64,000 nt of DNA from Nitrospira sp. (GCA_024331095.1 JANDJE010000002.1:62001-126000), one strand, 5' to 3'. Counted from the stretch's first letter, positions 1 through 9,900 are shown. The notes: generated by a model from the sequence alone, not told the origin. Made by a program: numbers and translations.

Positions 1-53
1 AAAAGTACGGCCAGAAAGGCGCCCGCAAGCGCTTCCAATACTCCAAGCGATAA
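1..53 (+). CDS. rpsI: 30S ribosomal protein S9, C-terminal end (partial)
   Basis: The first bases encode a basic tail, KYGQKGARKRFQYSKR, followed by TAA at 51-53. The ending K-(G)-ARKRFQYSKR is the conserved C-terminus of ribosomal protein S9, whose tail reaches the P-site tRNA anticodon in the small subunit. The body of the gene lies before the window. The intrinsic terminator just downstream fits rpsI as the last gene of the usual rplM-rpsI operon. The identification rests on the tail alone, but that tail is highly characteristic. Confidence 0.85.
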   Translation, partial: KYGQKGARKRFQYSKR

Positions 54-77
54 CGCGAGAAGGTACCGGCTCTCGGG

Positions 78-108
78 AACGGGAAGGTTTGAAGCCTTCC
101 CGTTTTTT
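78..108 (+). terminator. Rho-independent terminator after rpsI
   Basis: A perfect 10-bp stem, AACGGGAAGG at 78-87 and CCTTCCCGTT at 95-104, encloses a 7-nt loop and runs into TTTTTT (103-108). It lies 24 bp after the rpsI stop codon and separates the ribosomal operon from argC. Confidence 0.9.
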
Positions 109-159
109 ATCTCTGCGCACATACCGCTTCGCTCCTCGATTCGAAGAGAGGTAAGACGC

Positions 160-1212
160 ATGCCCAAGAAATTCCGGGTCGCCATTGCAGGCGCCAGCGG
201 TTATGCCGGCGCCGAGCTTGTTCGGCTTGCCGCAGCCCATCCCCATTACGAAATCACCGCCGTGACGTCCGAGAAATCGGTCGGCCAACCGGTCGCCTCG
301 GTCTTTCCCAGCTTGACGGGCATTGTCGAGCATCGTTTTGAATCGCTGGCGCCCGAGGCACTGGCCGAACGAGCCGACGCCGTGTTCTTGGCCCTCCCCC
401 ATACCAAATCGCAAGAGCCGGTGGCTTCCTGTGTGAGCGCAGGTCTCTTTGTCGTTGACCTGAGCGCCGATTACCGCCTCAAGAACGCCGCCGCTTACGA
501 ATCTTGGTACCAAACACCCCACAAACATACAGATTTATTAAAGAAAGCCGTCTACGGTTTACCGGAACTCCATCGTCATGCCATTGCCAAGACGAAACTG
601 GTTGCCTCTCCCGGCTGCTATCCCACGGCCGCGATCCTTCAGTTGGCGCCTCTGGTCGCCAAAGGCATCATCCAACCGAACGCCATCGTCATCGACGCCA
701 AATCCGGCATTTCCGGCGCGGGACGAAGCCCGGCGTTACCCTATCATTTCCCCGAAGCCCATGAATCGCTCGAACCCTACAAAATTGGAACCCATCGGCA
801 TGTCCCTGAAATCGAACAGGAGCTTGCGGGAATCCTGGGGTCGCCGGGGCAGGTGACCATCACCTTCACCCCCCATTTGGTACCCATGAACCGAGGAATC
901 CTGAGCACGGCTTACTGTAAGCTGACGCGCCCGACCACGATCAACGAACTCCGGGACCTCTACGCGGACTTTTATAAAGAAGAGCGGTTCGTTCGGTTGT
1001 TCGGCGACATTGTTCCCAACCCCCGCTATCTCAAAGGTTCAAACTTTTGCGACGTCGGCGTGTATCTGGACGCTCGGACCGGATGGGTCGTGACGGTCGC
1101 GGCCGTTGACAATCTTGTCAAGGGTGCGGCCGGCCAGGCCATCCAGGCGATGAATGTGATGATGGGTCTTCCCGAAGACAGCGGGTTGACGGCGCCAAGC
1201 AGTTATCCGTGA
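160..1212 (+). CDS. argC: N-acetyl-gamma-glutamyl-phosphate reductase
   Basis: ArgC makes N-acetylglutamate semialdehyde by NADPH-dependent reduction of N-acetylglutamyl phosphate, the third step of arginine synthesis, in the cytoplasm. The 350-aa protein starts with the Rossmann motif GASGYAG (residues 11-17). It carries the catalytic cysteine in SPGCYPTA (Cys153) and has the usual family length. The ATG at 160 follows a GAGAGG ribosome-binding site. argJ follows 37 bp downstream on the same strand, so the two probably form an arginine pair. The rest of the arg pathway is not in the window. Confidence 0.96.
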   Translation: MPKKFRVAIAGASGYAGAELVRLAAAHPHYEITAVTSEKSVGQPVASVFPSLTGIVEHRFESLAPEALAERADAVFLALPHTKSQEPVASCVSAGLFVVDLSADYRLKNAAAYESWYQTPHKHTDLLKKAVYGLPELHRHAIAKTKLVASPGCYPTAAILQLAPLVAKGIIQPNAIVIDAKSGISGAGRSPALPYHFPEAHESLEPYKIGTHRHVPEIEQELAGILGSPGQVTITFTPHLVPMNRGILSTAYCKLTRPTTINELRDLYADFYKEERFVRLFGDIVPNPRYLKGSNFCDVGVYLDARTGWVVTVAAVDNLVKGAAGQAIQAMNVMMGLPEDSGLTAPSSYP

Positions 1213-1249
1213 TATTCATCGGCCTCCGCCGACTTCCCTCAGGGACAAT

Positions 1250-2461
1250 ATGGTGAGAAACGATCGCACACAGGGCGTGACGGCGCCCACGGGTTTTCGA
1301 GCAACCGGTCTCCACTGCGGAATCAAGAAGGCCGGAATTCTCGACCTCGCTCTCATCGTTTCAGAAGTCGCCGGCCCGATCGCCGGCGTCTTCACCAAGA
1401 ATCGCGTTCAGGCCGCGCCCGTACGACTCAACCGTCTGCACCTCGGTCGCCGCCAAGGTCGCGCGATCATCGTGAACAGCGGAAACGCCAACGCCTGCAC
1501 GGGGCCGGATGGACTCGTCGCGGCAAAAGCCATGGCCTCGACGGTCGCACGAGCCCTTTCTATCCCCACTCACCAGGTGTTTGTCGGTTCGACCGGCGTG
1601 ATCGGCCGTCCCCTGCCCATCGACCGGATCATCGGCCACGTCCCGACTCTGATCGCTCGACTCAGTCCCCGCGGAGGAAAGCAGGCCGCCCGTGCAATTC
1701 TGACGACCGATTTGAGACCGAAGACCGTCGTTCTCCGTGGCAGGGTGAACGGAACGGTCATCACTATCGGGGGGATCGCCAAAGGCTCCGGCATGATCCA
1801 TCCCGACATGGCCACCATGTTGGCCTTTCTCACCACCGACGCGGCCATCGAACCGGCGACGCTTCAACGGGCTCTGACGTCGGCGGTCGATCAATCCTTC
1901 AACTGTATTACCGTGGACGGCGACACCAGCACCAACGACATGGTCCTGTGCCTGGCCAACGGCATGGCTCGAAACCGGCCGATCCGGGAGGGGACTCGAC
2001 ACTATCGTGCGTTCGAGCAAATGTTGCGCGAAGCCTCCGAACAACTCGCGCTCGCCATATGCCGAGACGGTGAAGGAGTGACCAAAGTCGTCAAGATCGC
2101 GGTGAGCGGCGCGAAAACCGAAGCCGCGGCCAAACGGGTGGCCTCCACCGTCGCGACGTCCAATCTTGTCAAAACCGCTCTGTTCGGAGAAGACGCCAAT
2201 TGGGGGCGCGTCATGGCGGCAATCGGCCGATCAGACGTCCCGATTGATCCAAACAGAGTCACGGTTCGTTTCGGCGACGTTGTCATGGTCAGAAAGGGAA
2301 CAGGGACGGGTCTTGACGCCGAGCGAAAAATCGCTAGAGTCTTCAAACAACGCGAGTTTACCATCTCAATCGACCTCGACCAGGGTAAGGCCCACGCGCA
2401 CATGTGGACGACCGATCTTTCTTACGAATACGTCCGCATTAACGCCAGCTACCGGTCATAA
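1250..2461 (+). CDS. argJ: Glutamate N-acetyltransferase / amino-acid acetyltransferase ArgJ
   Basis: ArgJ transfers the acetyl group from N-acetylornithine to glutamate, which closes the cyclic arginine pathway; some members also use acetyl-CoA. The 403-aa protein has the autoprocessing site GMIHPDMATMLAF, where Thr189 should become the N-terminal nucleophile after self-cleavage into alpha and beta chains. Other conserved segments are VNSGNANACTG (75-85) and the beta-chain motif DANWGR. Whether it is bifunctional cannot be read from sequence. It lies directly behind argC. The ATG at 1250 was chosen because the AGGGAC stretch upstream is a plausible ribosome-binding site. Confidence 0.95.
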   Translation: MVRNDRTQGVTAPTGFRATGLHCGIKKAGILDLALIVSEVAGPIAGVFTKNRVQAAPVRLNRLHLGRRQGRAIIVNSGNANACTGPDGLVAAKAMASTVARALSIPTHQVFVGSTGVIGRPLPIDRIIGHVPTLIARLSPRGGKQAARAILTTDLRPKTVVLRGRVNGTVITIGGIAKGSGMIHPDMATMLAFLTTDAAIEPATLQRALTSAVDQSFNCITVDGDTSTNDMVLCLANGMARNRPIREGTRHYRAFEQMLREASEQLALAICRDGEGVTKVVKIAVSGAKTEAAAKRVASTVATSNLVKTALFGEDANWGRVMAAIGRSDVPIDPNRVTVRFGDVVMVRKGTGTGLDAERKIARVFKQREFTISIDLDQGKAHAHMWTTDLSYEYVRINASYRS

Positions 2462-2784
2462 TGGCTCCGGTCCGGCGCTCCGAACATCCTTTTCGTCCCA
2501 TCCTGGCTTACGTTGACAAACCGAGGTTCATTCCAGTGACAGCCCCATTTTGAAGATCGAGGCATGAAATCACGTTCTCTCAACCGCTTGAAAATGCTTA
2601 GCGACTATGGTAGCGTGCCTCCGCTTTGCGGATGACAACTTGTCAACCCGTCTCATCCATCGGGATAGGGACCGGACTTTTTCAAATTCAACATCAGCGT
2701 ACGCGCTGCTCGGCTTGAGACTAAGGGGCTGTTCCCCTCGCTCGTTTCACGGGCGCTCTGCAAGCCTTGAAGGGAGGTGAACGC
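2462..2784 (+). promoter_or_regulatory. Upstream/leader region of rpsB with candidate promoter
   Basis: This 323-bp stretch has no supportable gene. A candidate promoter is TTGAAA (2588-2593), a 17-bp spacer and TAGCGT (2611-2616), with TG placed one base before the -10. The same extended -10 form recurs elsewhere in the window. Two short hairpins follow (CCGC/GCGG near 2620-2630 and TGACA/TGTCA near 2634-2645). They could be a leader structure for autoregulation by ribosomal protein S2, but that is speculative. The region ends in a strong Shine-Dalgarno, AGGGAGGTGA (2771-2780). Confidence 0.4.
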
Positions 2785-3558
2785 ATGGGAGTGGTGACGA
2801 TCAAGGAATTATTGGAAGCCGGAGTACACTTCGGTCATCAGACGAATCGCTGGAATCCGAAGATGAAAAAATTTCTCTTCGGCGAGCGGAATGGAATCTA
2901 CATCATTGATCTGCAACAGACCCTTGATCGCCTCAACCAAGCCTACGCGTTCGTTCGCGACACGGTGGCGGCCGGCGAATCGATCTTGTTCATCGGAACC
3001 AAACGGCAGGCGGCCGAAATTCTCGAAGAAGAAGCCAAACGCGCCAACGCGTTCTTCGTCAACCAACGTTGGCTCGGAGGAATGCTGACGAATTTTCAGA
3101 CCATCCGCCGCAGCATCGACAAAATGAAAAAACTCGAGACCATCTTGGAAAATCCCGCCGAGCACGGCCTCAAAAAGAAAGAAATTCTCCTGATGCAGAA
3201 GAACGTCGCCAAGTTGCAAAAATACCTCTCAGGCATCAGAAACATGCGGACGCTTCCGGGAGCCATCTTCGTGCTTGACACCAGAATCGAACGGATTGCC
3301 GTCCAAGAAGCCGTGCGGCTGGACATTCCCGTGATCGCGATTCTTGACAGCAACTGCGATCCGGACGATATCGCCTACCCGATCCCCGGCAACGACGACG
3401 CCATCCGCTCCATCAAGCTCATTACCTCAAAAATCGCCGATGCCTGCATCGAAGGCGCCCATCTCAAAACCCAACGAGAAGAGGCGGAATTTCAAGCCGT
3501 GCCGGAGGCTGGCGAGAAGAAACAGACCGTCCGCCTTGAGAGCGTTCCGGCATCGTAG
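2785..3558 (+). CDS. rpsB: 30S ribosomal protein S2
   Basis: S2 is a small-subunit protein needed for binding of S1 and for initiation. The N-terminal block [20 protein letters not shown] and the segments [18 protein letters not shown] and [14 protein letters not shown] are diagnostic. The length, 257 aa, is normal. An upstream in-frame TTG at 2767 would extend the protein by six residues. It was rejected because the Shine-Dalgarno AGGGAGGTGA lies inside that extension, 4 nt before the ATG at 2785. It is the first gene of the conserved rpsB-tsf-pyrH-frr operon. Confidence 0.97.
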   Translation: MGVVTIKELLEAGVHFGHQTNRWNPKMKKFLFGERNGIYIIDLQQTLDRLNQAYAFVRDTVAAGESILFIGTKRQAAEILEEEAKRANAFFVNQRWLGGMLTNFQTIRRSIDKMKKLETILENPAEHGLKKKEILLMQKNVAKLQKYLSGIRNMRTLPGAIFVLDTRIERIAVQEAVRLDIPVIAILDSNCDPDDIAYPIPGNDDAIRSIKLITSKIADACIEGAHLKTQREEAEFQAVPEAGEKKQTVRLESVPAS

Positions 3559-3623
3559 GCGGACAACCATTCATCGTGCTCGACCTGGTTTCAGCAGAAC
3601 GACCACAAAAAGGATGACGGACT

Positions 3624-4220
3624 ATGGCGGGATCAAGTCAGTTGGTCAAAGAGCTTCGTGAAAAAACCGGCGCCGGTATTCTGGATTGCCAGAAGGCGTT
3701 GGCTGAAAGCGGCAACGATATCGAGAAGGCCGTCGACTATCTGCGACAAAAGGGTCTGGCGGCGGCGGCGAAAAAATCCGGGCGTGAGACAAACCAGGGC
3801 CTTGTCCACGCATATATCCACATGGGGGGGAAAATCGGGGTGCTGATCGAAGTCAATTGCGAAACGGACTTCGTCGCGCGCAACGACGAGTTCAAAACCT
3901 TCGTCAACGATCTTGCCCTCCAAGTCGCGGCCGCCAAACCGCTGTACGTCAGACGAGAGGATATCCCTAAGGACCTCGTCGAAAAAGAACGGGCGATTTA
4001 CGAGGGACAAGCGAAGGAAATGGGAAAACCGCCCGCCGCTTGGCCGAAAATCGTCGAGGGGAAGCTTGAGAAATTCTATCAAGAATCTTGCTTGCTGGAG
4101 CAGGCTTTCATTAAAGACCCGGCTATCACCATCAAGGATCTCCTGGCCCAAAAAATCGCAAAAATCGGAGAGAACATTAACATCCGACGATTCGTCCGCT
4201 ATCAATTGGGCGAGGCATGA
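3624..4220 (+). CDS. tsf: Elongation factor Ts (short form)
   Basis: EF-Ts exchanges GDP for GTP on EF-Tu. The 198-aa protein has the N-terminal UBA-like module [20 protein letters not shown] and the EF-Tu-contacting motif [11 protein letters not shown]. At about 200 residues it is the short form with one main core subdomain, against roughly 280 residues in Escherichia coli; short forms are known in several phyla. It follows rpsB by 65 bp, and its stop overlaps the pyrH start (ATGA, 4217-4220), so translation is probably coupled. Confidence 0.97.
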   Translation: MAGSSQLVKELREKTGAGILDCQKALAESGNDIEKAVDYLRQKGLAAAAKKSGRETNQGLVHAYIHMGGKIGVLIEVNCETDFVARNDEFKTFVNDLALQVAAAKPLYVRREDIPKDLVEKERAIYEGQAKEMGKPPAAWPKIVEGKLEKFYQESCLLEQAFIKDPAITIKDLLAQKIAKIGENINIRRFVRYQLGEA

Positions 4221-4942
4221 GCGGAGCCAAATACCATCGTCTCCTTCTCAAGGTCAGCGGCGAAATGCTGGCCGGCGAGCAGGGCTATGGAATTCAGCCC
4301 TCCGTTCTCGAAAGCCTGGCCGACGAAATCAAGTCCGTTGTCGAGCTCGGCGTCCAACTGGCCCTTGTGATCGGGGGCGGGAACATTTTCAGAGGAATCG
4401 CCGCCAGTGCGTCGGGAATGGAGCGCGCCTCCGCCGATTACATGGGCATGCTCGCCACGGTGCTCAACGCCTTGGCTTTACAGAACGCTTTGGAGCGCGT
4501 CGGCATCATGACCCGCGTGCAATCCGCAATTGAAATGCGACAACTGGCGGAGGGTTATATCCGCCGGCGGGCCATCCGGCACTTGGAAAAACATCGAGTG
4601 GTCATTTTCGCAGGAGGCACGGGCAACCCCTACTTTTCGACCGACACCGCCGCCGCCCTCCGCGCCATGGAAATCGGCGCCCAAGTCATCATGAAAGGCA
4701 CCAAAGTGGACGGCATTTACGATGACGACCCCGTCAAGAATCCGACGGCCAAAAAGTATTCGGAGATTCCATTCCTTTCGATCTTGAATCAAAATCTGAA
4801 GGTCATGGACGCAACGGCAATCAGTCTCTGCATGGACAACCATCTGCCGCTGATCGTTTTCAATCTCAAAGTGAAGGGCAATTTCCGGCGTGTGGCCATG
4901 GGCGAACCGATCGGCACGCTGGTCACACCGAACAACCGTTGA
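4217..4942 (+). CDS. pyrH: UMP kinase
   Basis: PyrH phosphorylates UMP to UDP. This bacterial form belongs to the amino-acid-kinase fold and is usually GTP-activated and UTP-inhibited. The 241-aa protein shows the phosphate-binding LLKVSGEML, the [10 protein letters not shown] loop, the [20 protein letters not shown] motif and [13 protein letters not shown], all typical of the family. It overlaps tsf by 4 bp (ATGA) and sits in the standard order before frr. Confidence 0.97.
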   Translation: MSGAKYHRLLLKVSGEMLAGEQGYGIQPSVLESLADEIKSVVELGVQLALVIGGGNIFRGIAASASGMERASADYMGMLATVLNALALQNALERVGIMTRVQSAIEMRQLAEGYIRRRAIRHLEKHRVVIFAGGTGNPYFSTDTAAALRAMEIGAQVIMKGTKVDGIYDDDPVKNPTAKKYSEIPFLSILNQNLKVMDATAISLCMDNHLPLIVFNLKVKGNFRRVAMGEPIGTLVTPNNR

Positions 4943-4962
4943 TTTCATCGCGGAGTCTCACG

Positions 4963-5526
4963 ATGTCAGGCGCAACACCCGTTCATCAAAAACTCACCCA
5001 CCAGATGGAGCAAGCCGTTGAGCACTTGAAGCGGGATCTTTCCGGCCTCAGAACCGGCCGAGCCTCCGTGGCCCTCCTTGACGGCGTCAGGGTGGACTAT
5101 TACGGCACCATGACCCCGTTGAAACAGGTCGCCAACGTTTCGACGCCGGAGGCGCGATTGATCACCATTCAGCCATGGGAGCCGAATCTGATTAAAGAAA
5201 TCGAAAAGGCTTTGGCCGCTTCAGGACTGGGCGTCACACCGTCCAACGACGGCAAGATCATCCGCGTCCCTCTTCCTCCCCTCACGGAAGAACGCCGAAA
5301 AGAACTGACCAAGATCTGCAAAAAACACGGCGAGGACACGAAGGTGCACATCCGCGGCTTTCGGCGAGACGCCAATGAAGAGTTGAAGAAACTTCAGAAA
5401 GATGCCAAGCTGACCGAGGACGAGCTGCGCAAGGCCGAACAAGAAACGCAAAAGATCACCGATCAGTTCGTTCACAAGATCGACGAGATCATCAAAAAAA
5501 AGGAACAGGAGATCATGGAAGTCTGA
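4963..5526 (+). CDS. frr: Ribosome recycling factor
   Basis: RRF splits post-termination ribosomes together with EF-G. The 187-aa protein has LKRDLSGLRTGRAS near its N-terminus and the conserved IRVPLPPLTEERRKEL block, ending in a long charged helix (KKLQKDAKLTEDE). The start at ATG 4963 gives the family's normal length and has a GCGGAG ribosome-binding site. An in-frame TTG at 4939 that overlaps the pyrH stop would add eight residues and has no ribosome-binding site. It is the last gene of the rpsB operon. Confidence 0.96.
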   Translation: MSGATPVHQKLTHQMEQAVEHLKRDLSGLRTGRASVALLDGVRVDYYGTMTPLKQVANVSTPEARLITIQPWEPNLIKEIEKALAASGLGVTPSNDGKIIRVPLPPLTEERRKELTKICKKHGEDTKVHIRGFRRDANEELKKLQKDAKLTEDELRKAEQETQKITDQFVHKIDEIIKKKEQEIMEV

Positions 5527-5553
5527 CCTTCGGATTTCCGGCTTCTTTCACGC

Positions 5554-6687
5554 GTGCCCACTCCTTCGATATTCCTCCCAACCTCCGCAACCGTCGATCT
5601 GACCGCCCTGATCCACAATCTGACTCAATTCCGAAATCGTCTCCCTTCCAGTTGCAGCGTAATGGCGGTAATCAAAGCCGACGCCTACGGTCACGGCGCG
5701 GTGGAAACGGCCAGGACGCTGATACGTCACGGCGTGTCCCATGTCGCCGTCGTCTCGATCGAAGAAGGCGTCATCCTGCGTCATGCCGGCATCACCCGGC
5801 CGATCGTCGTGCTCGGCCCTCTATTCCACGAACAGGTCGGAGACCTTTTGGCCCATCGGCTCACCCCCGTCGTGAGCGACATCGCGGTGTTGCCGGTTCT
5901 GGCGAAGGCAGCCTCATCGTTTCCGGCACCGTATCCGATTCATCTCAAAGTGGAAACCGGCATGGGACGGCTGGGACTGTCGCAGCAAGAACTTGGGGAT
6001 CTCTTCGGCGGCCGCCGGTTTCCTCCCACCCTCCGATTGGAAGGTCTCATGACGCATCTGGCCGACACCGACGGTCCCTCCACGGACATGACACGGGAAC
6101 AACTGGCCCGATTTCGAGATGCCATCGACATCGTCGCCACAAGCGGATTCAGAGTACCGCTTATTCATGCAGCCAACAGCGGCGGGGCAATCCGTTTTCC
6201 CGAAGCCTGCTTTTCGCTCGTTCGGCCCGGCATCATGTTGTACGGTTATCACACGCTGCCGAGCTCCGTCGCCGTGCCGGACTTAAAGCCGGTGTTGTCT
6301 CTGCAAACGACCGTCGCGCAGCTCCGCATCATCTTGCCCGGACAGAAGGTCGGCTACAACGGCACCTTTACGGCGCGACGGAAAACGACCATCGCCGTGT
6401 TGCCGATCGGCTATGCGGACGGCATCCATCGCCGTCTGTCGAATCGCGGATTTGTCCTGATTCGGGGACATCGAGCGCCGATTGTGGGACTGGTCTGCAT
6501 GGATATGATCATGGTCGATGTTACAACCATCCCAGAAGTTATGGTCGGCGACGAAGCGGTGCTCATCGGCCGCCAGGGAGACGAACGGATCACCGCTCAT
6601 GACCTCGCCCAATGGGCCGAGACCATTCCCTACGAAGTTCTTTGTGCCATCGGACCACGGATCCCAAGACACTACCTCCCTGCGTAA
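5554..6687 (+). CDS. alr: Alanine racemase (PLP-dependent)
   Basis: Alr interconverts L- and D-alanine and so supplies D-Ala for peptidoglycan. The PLP lysine is Lys41 in VIKADAYGHGA, and the second catalytic residue is Tyr268 in VGYNGTF. The TGMGRLG and AANSGGAIRFPE segments also match the fold-type III barrel family, and 377 aa is normal. The start is GTG at 5554, 27 bp after frr, so it may be co-transcribed with the rpsB operon. No strong Shine-Dalgarno is visible. Confidence 0.95.
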   Translation: MPTPSIFLPTSATVDLTALIHNLTQFRNRLPSSCSVMAVIKADAYGHGAVETARTLIRHGVSHVAVVSIEEGVILRHAGITRPIVVLGPLFHEQVGDLLAHRLTPVVSDIAVLPVLAKAASSFPAPYPIHLKVETGMGRLGLSQQELGDLFGGRRFPPTLRLEGLMTHLADTDGPSTDMTREQLARFRDAIDIVATSGFRVPLIHAANSGGAIRFPEACFSLVRPGIMLYGYHTLPSSVAVPDLKPVLSLQTTVAQLRIILPGQKVGYNGTFTARRKTTIAVLPIGYADGIHRRLSNRGFVLIRGHRAPIVGLVCMDMIMVDVTTIPEVMVGDEAVLIGRQGDERITAHDLAQWAETIPYEVLCAIGPRIPRHYLPA

Positions 6688-6747
6688 CTCAAATTTTCAT
6701 AACCCGCTTTTCTCGACACGATCGGCACAATGCCATCTCAACACGAT

Positions 6748-8520
6748 CTAGCAGTGAACTTGAAAGAGCGTCAGCCCTGGATGCAACGTCGCTTTAGGGA
6801 GGATGGTCTTGTGCATGGCAAAGGTGGGTAACCGCTCCACGGCCTCTTCCCACAAGATCCGAAGACCGGCTCGGGCCAGCTCGCGTCCGTAGTATGACGG
6901 CCCCGTGATAAACGCATCGCCGCCCCGTCTTACACGATGGATCAGCAACGCCGTGCTGCGCTCCAGAGCGGCCGGTTCTTCGAAGTCCTCGTAAGGCAAC
7001 CACACATAGGCGAGATCGGCCTGCCATCCAACAGGAACCGGCTCACCTTCCGTGCAAAATGTTGCCCGGCGCAACCAATCCCACCGTCCGAGTTCCGCGC
7101 AAAGGGCCCACATCCGCTGGGCTTGTTTCATGGCAAACGCCGGCCGGCTTACCAGAGCGACCAGATCGCGCGGCCGGTCAAATGGAAGACAGGTGGCGAT
7201 GACGGCATCGCCGTTGTCAACCAAGATACGATCGGCCAGAGCGACAATCTTTGCAATCTCGCGGTCCTGCTCCGTCAAGTCTTGCAGATAGTCGGCTACA
7301 AACGGTTGGGCGGCGACTTCCTCGATCGGAGTTTCATCTTGTGGGTATAACGGAACCGATCCGAACGCCGCGTTCGGATCAATCGCGGGCATCACCGGGT
7401 GAAAGACCGTCCGCCAATCGACCGGACTGAGAGGCGGTGCGGCCCCCGACGGCAACAACGCGATTCCTGGGATGCCGACCGCGATCTGCCTGTGGTCTTG
7501 TCGATCACGTATTTCAATGATCCCATTCTGCGCCGTGACGGTTCGATCCCAGGGAACAACACGATGCCCGGCCGGATTCACGTAGGATAAGCCCGATTCA
7601 TCGTCCGCCAGCGTGGCTTTCTCGATACGTGTCCCCTGCACCGTCAGGCACAACGGCGGCCGGTCATAAAAATATCGGACCGGGGGGGTCGGCGCCGGAG
7701 TCCACGTAATCTCATGGGCGCGAGCTTGGTCCATAAAGATAGCGGCCGCATCCGCTCCCATCGGTGCATGGGGCACAAAAAACCTGGAAAACAAGAGCCA
7801 GGCCGCTTTGGACGGATAGGTCGGAATGCCCCGGTAACGGAGCGGACGAGGGTTTTGCCTTCCTTCGTTCTGATCATCATAGAGCCCGCGAATCAATTCA
7901 AAGACCGCCGAGCCGGTTCCCGGCAACAGCGACTGAAAGAGCTCAACGACGGGAAGAAAATCAATCCGGTCCCAGTGCATGGCTCCCATACAGGCCATGA
8001 AGCGAGCCGATGCAAACGCCCCATCGTCCAACACGTAAAGAGCATCCTTTCTGTGGCGGATGGTCGCAATTCCTCGCGCGTCGATGTTGAGATCTTCATC
8101 GTCATAAAATGCCCGAATTTCCTCGATCGACACCCCCAGCGTGCGGGCCGCCATGGCGCGCAAATCATCCGGCATGAGACGTTCCCAACCGGGTTTCCGA
8201 GCCAGATCAAGGCTCGTTTCATTCACCAAGCCGCCGGGAAGAAGCCCGATCCATCGCCCCCAATCAAGCCGAATGCGCGCCCTGGCAAGCCCGACGGTTC
8301 CGTCATCGTTCGAGCGCCATTCACACTCATGCAGCGGATGACCGGCGGGATCCGTCGCCAAAAACCGCCGGCCGTCGGGGCGGTAAAAAACCAAGTGCCC
8401 CGTCGGACGAACGGCCACCCGTCCTCCGCCGGCTTGAAAGTGCTCGGCAAGCGAACGCGTAGATGGAAAGCAGAGATGATCAGGATTCTCTAGAGCGAAG
8501 GAAACCGGGTCGGACGACAT
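6748..8520 (-). CDS. Conserved-looking hypothetical protein coupled to proA
   Basis: I do not recognise this 590-aa protein. It is soluble, with no signal peptide or membrane helix. Its ATG (8518-8520) abuts the proA stop codon with no spacing, so translation is probably coupled and the gene is likely expressed with proA. The last ~120 residues contain WQADLAYVWLPYEDF followed by a helix and RRGGDAFITGP. That layout resembles the closing strands of class I methyltransferase folds, but the SAM-binding glycine loop is not evident, so this is weak inference. The middle has several Trp/Pro-rich segments of unknown meaning. It ends convergently with alr. Confidence 0.75.
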   Translation of the reverse strand: MSSDPVSFALENPDHLCFPSTRSLAEHFQAGGGRVAVRPTGHLVFYRPDGRRFLATDPAGHPLHECEWRSNDDGTVGLARARIRLDWGRWIGLLPGGLVNETSLDLARKPGWERLMPDDLRAMAARTLGVSIEEIRAFYDDEDLNIDARGIATIRHRKDALYVLDDGAFASARFMACMGAMHWDRIDFLPVVELFQSLLPGTGSAVFELIRGLYDDQNEGRQNPRPLRYRGIPTYPSKAAWLLFSRFFVPHAPMGADAAAIFMDQARAHEITWTPAPTPPVRYFYDRPPLCLTVQGTRIEKATLADDESGLSYVNPAGHRVVPWDRTVTAQNGIIEIRDRQDHRQIAVGIPGIALLPSGAAPPLSPVDWRTVFHPVMPAIDPNAAFGSVPLYPQDETPIEEVAAQPFVADYLQDLTEQDREIAKIVALADRILVDNGDAVIATCLPFDRPRDLVALVSRPAFAMKQAQRMWALCAELGRWDWLRRATFCTEGEPVPVGWQADLAYVWLPYEDFEEPAALERSTALLIHRVRRGGDAFITGPSYYGRELARAGLRILWEEAVERLPTFAMHKTILPKATLHPGLTLFQVHC

Positions 8521-9819
8521 TCACGCGCGGAGCTGGCCGCTCCCCAGCACGATAAATTTGAAGCAGGTCAATTCTTCCAGGCCCATCGGGCCCCTGGCAT
8601 GGATGCGGGACGTGCTGATCCCGATCTCTGCCCCAAGACCGAATTGGTAGCCGTCGTTCAAGCGGGTGGAAGCGTTGACCAGCACCGCACTCGCGTCGAC
8701 TTCCTTGAGAAACCGCATGGCTCTCCCATAGTCCGACGTGATGATCGCTTCCGTATGCCGCGATCCGTACCGCGCCATATGGTCCATGGCTTCGTCGAGA
8801 TTTTTGACTACCTTGACCGCCAAGACCAGGTCGAGAAATTCTTTGCCATAATCCTCTTCGCTTGCCGGCTTCGCTTCCGGAATCAATTGGCAGGTTTTGG
8901 GACATCCGCGAATTTCAACCTTGGCCGACAGCAGGCTGTCGGCAAGCTTCGGTAAGAACGTCCGAGCCACGGTCTGATGAACCAGCAACGTCTCCATGGC
9001 GTTGCACGTCGAAGGACGCTGCACCTTGGCATTGAGACAGATCGCATGGGCCATCTCGAGGTCCGCCGACACATCCACGTAGATATGACATACCCCCGCG
9101 TCATGTTTGACTACCGGGATCGTCGAGTGCTCCGCAATCAATCGCATGAGGGATTCACCCCCCCTGGGAATGATCAAATCGATAAAGCGATCCTGCTTGA
9201 GCAACACTGGAACCAAATCGCGATCTGGTCGATCTATAAAGGTAATGGCGCCTGACGGCACCCCGACTTTTTCAGCCGCTTCGGAGAGGATGGCGGCAAT
9301 CATCGTATTGGAATGGATCGCTTCGCTTCCTCCCCGCAAGACACAAACGTTTCCCGATTTCAAGCAGAGAGCCGCGGAATCCGCCGTGACGTTGGGGCGC
9401 GACTCATAGATAATGCCGATCACGCCGATCGGAACGCGCACGCGACCCACCTTCATCCCATTGGGCCTCGTCCACATCGACGGCATCAGGCCGACCGGAT
9501 CGGGCAGTTTCGCTACTTCGCGGATCCCGCCGGCCATCTCCGCGACCCGCTGCGGCGTCAGGCGCAGACGGTCCGCCATGGCTTTTTTGTCCGGGGCATT
9601 CCCAAAGGCGCCAAGATCGCGATTATTGGCCTCCAGCACTTCCTCCATCTTGGATTCAAGCGCCTCCGCCATAGCAAGCAACGCCTGATTCTTGACCGTT
9701 GTTGATAACGATGCCAGCTTTCCGGACGCCTGCTTGGCCTTGGCAACCAGCTTCACGATGTATTCAGAAGCCGATTGTCTGATCGATTCGGAAGATTGGC
9801 TCGAAACGTTCGATTCCAT
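8521..9819 (-). CDS. proA: Glutamate-5-semialdehyde dehydrogenase (gamma-glutamyl phosphate reductase)
   Basis: ProA reduces gamma-glutamyl phosphate to glutamate-5-semialdehyde with NADPH in proline synthesis. The 432-aa protein has the aldehyde-dehydrogenase-like catalytic Cys272 in QRPSTCNAMETLLVH. It also has the nucleotide-binding segments YESRPNVTADSAALCLKSGN and LIIPRGGESL. proB, its usual partner, is not adjacent. Instead an unknown gene abuts its 3' end. A promoter with a 17-bp spacer lies 50 bp upstream. Confidence 0.96.
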   Translation of the reverse strand: MESNVSSQSSESIRQSASEYIVKLVAKAKQASGKLASLSTTVKNQALLAMAEALESKMEEVLEANNRDLGAFGNAPDKKAMADRLRLTPQRVAEMAGGIREVAKLPDPVGLMPSMWTRPNGMKVGRVRVPIGVIGIIYESRPNVTADSAALCLKSGNVCVLRGGSEAIHSNTMIAAILSEAAEKVGVPSGAITFIDRPDRDLVPVLLKQDRFIDLIIPRGGESLMRLIAEHSTIPVVKHDAGVCHIYVDVSADLEMAHAICLNAKVQRPSTCNAMETLLVHQTVARTFLPKLADSLLSAKVEIRGCPKTCQLIPEAKPASEEDYGKEFLDLVLAVKVVKNLDEAMDHMARYGSRHTEAIITSDYGRAMRFLKEVDASAVLVNASTRLNDGYQFGLGAEIGISTSRIHARGPMGLEELTCFKFIVLGSGQLRA

Positions 9820-9871
9820 GTGAAAGAGAGGGCGAGTCCATTACGGCGATTGCAGCGGGAACGTACCGCGA

Positions 9872-9900
9872 AGAATACTCCTCCCCCCTGAAGTCGTCAA
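9872..9900 (-). promoter_or_regulatory. Sigma-70-type promoter for proA
   Basis: On the minus strand TTGACG (9900-9895), a 17-bp spacer and TATTCT (9877-9872) match the -35/-10 consensus at 5/6 and 4/6 positions. The expected start of transcription leaves a leader of roughly 45 nt before the proA ATG. Confidence 0.5.
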
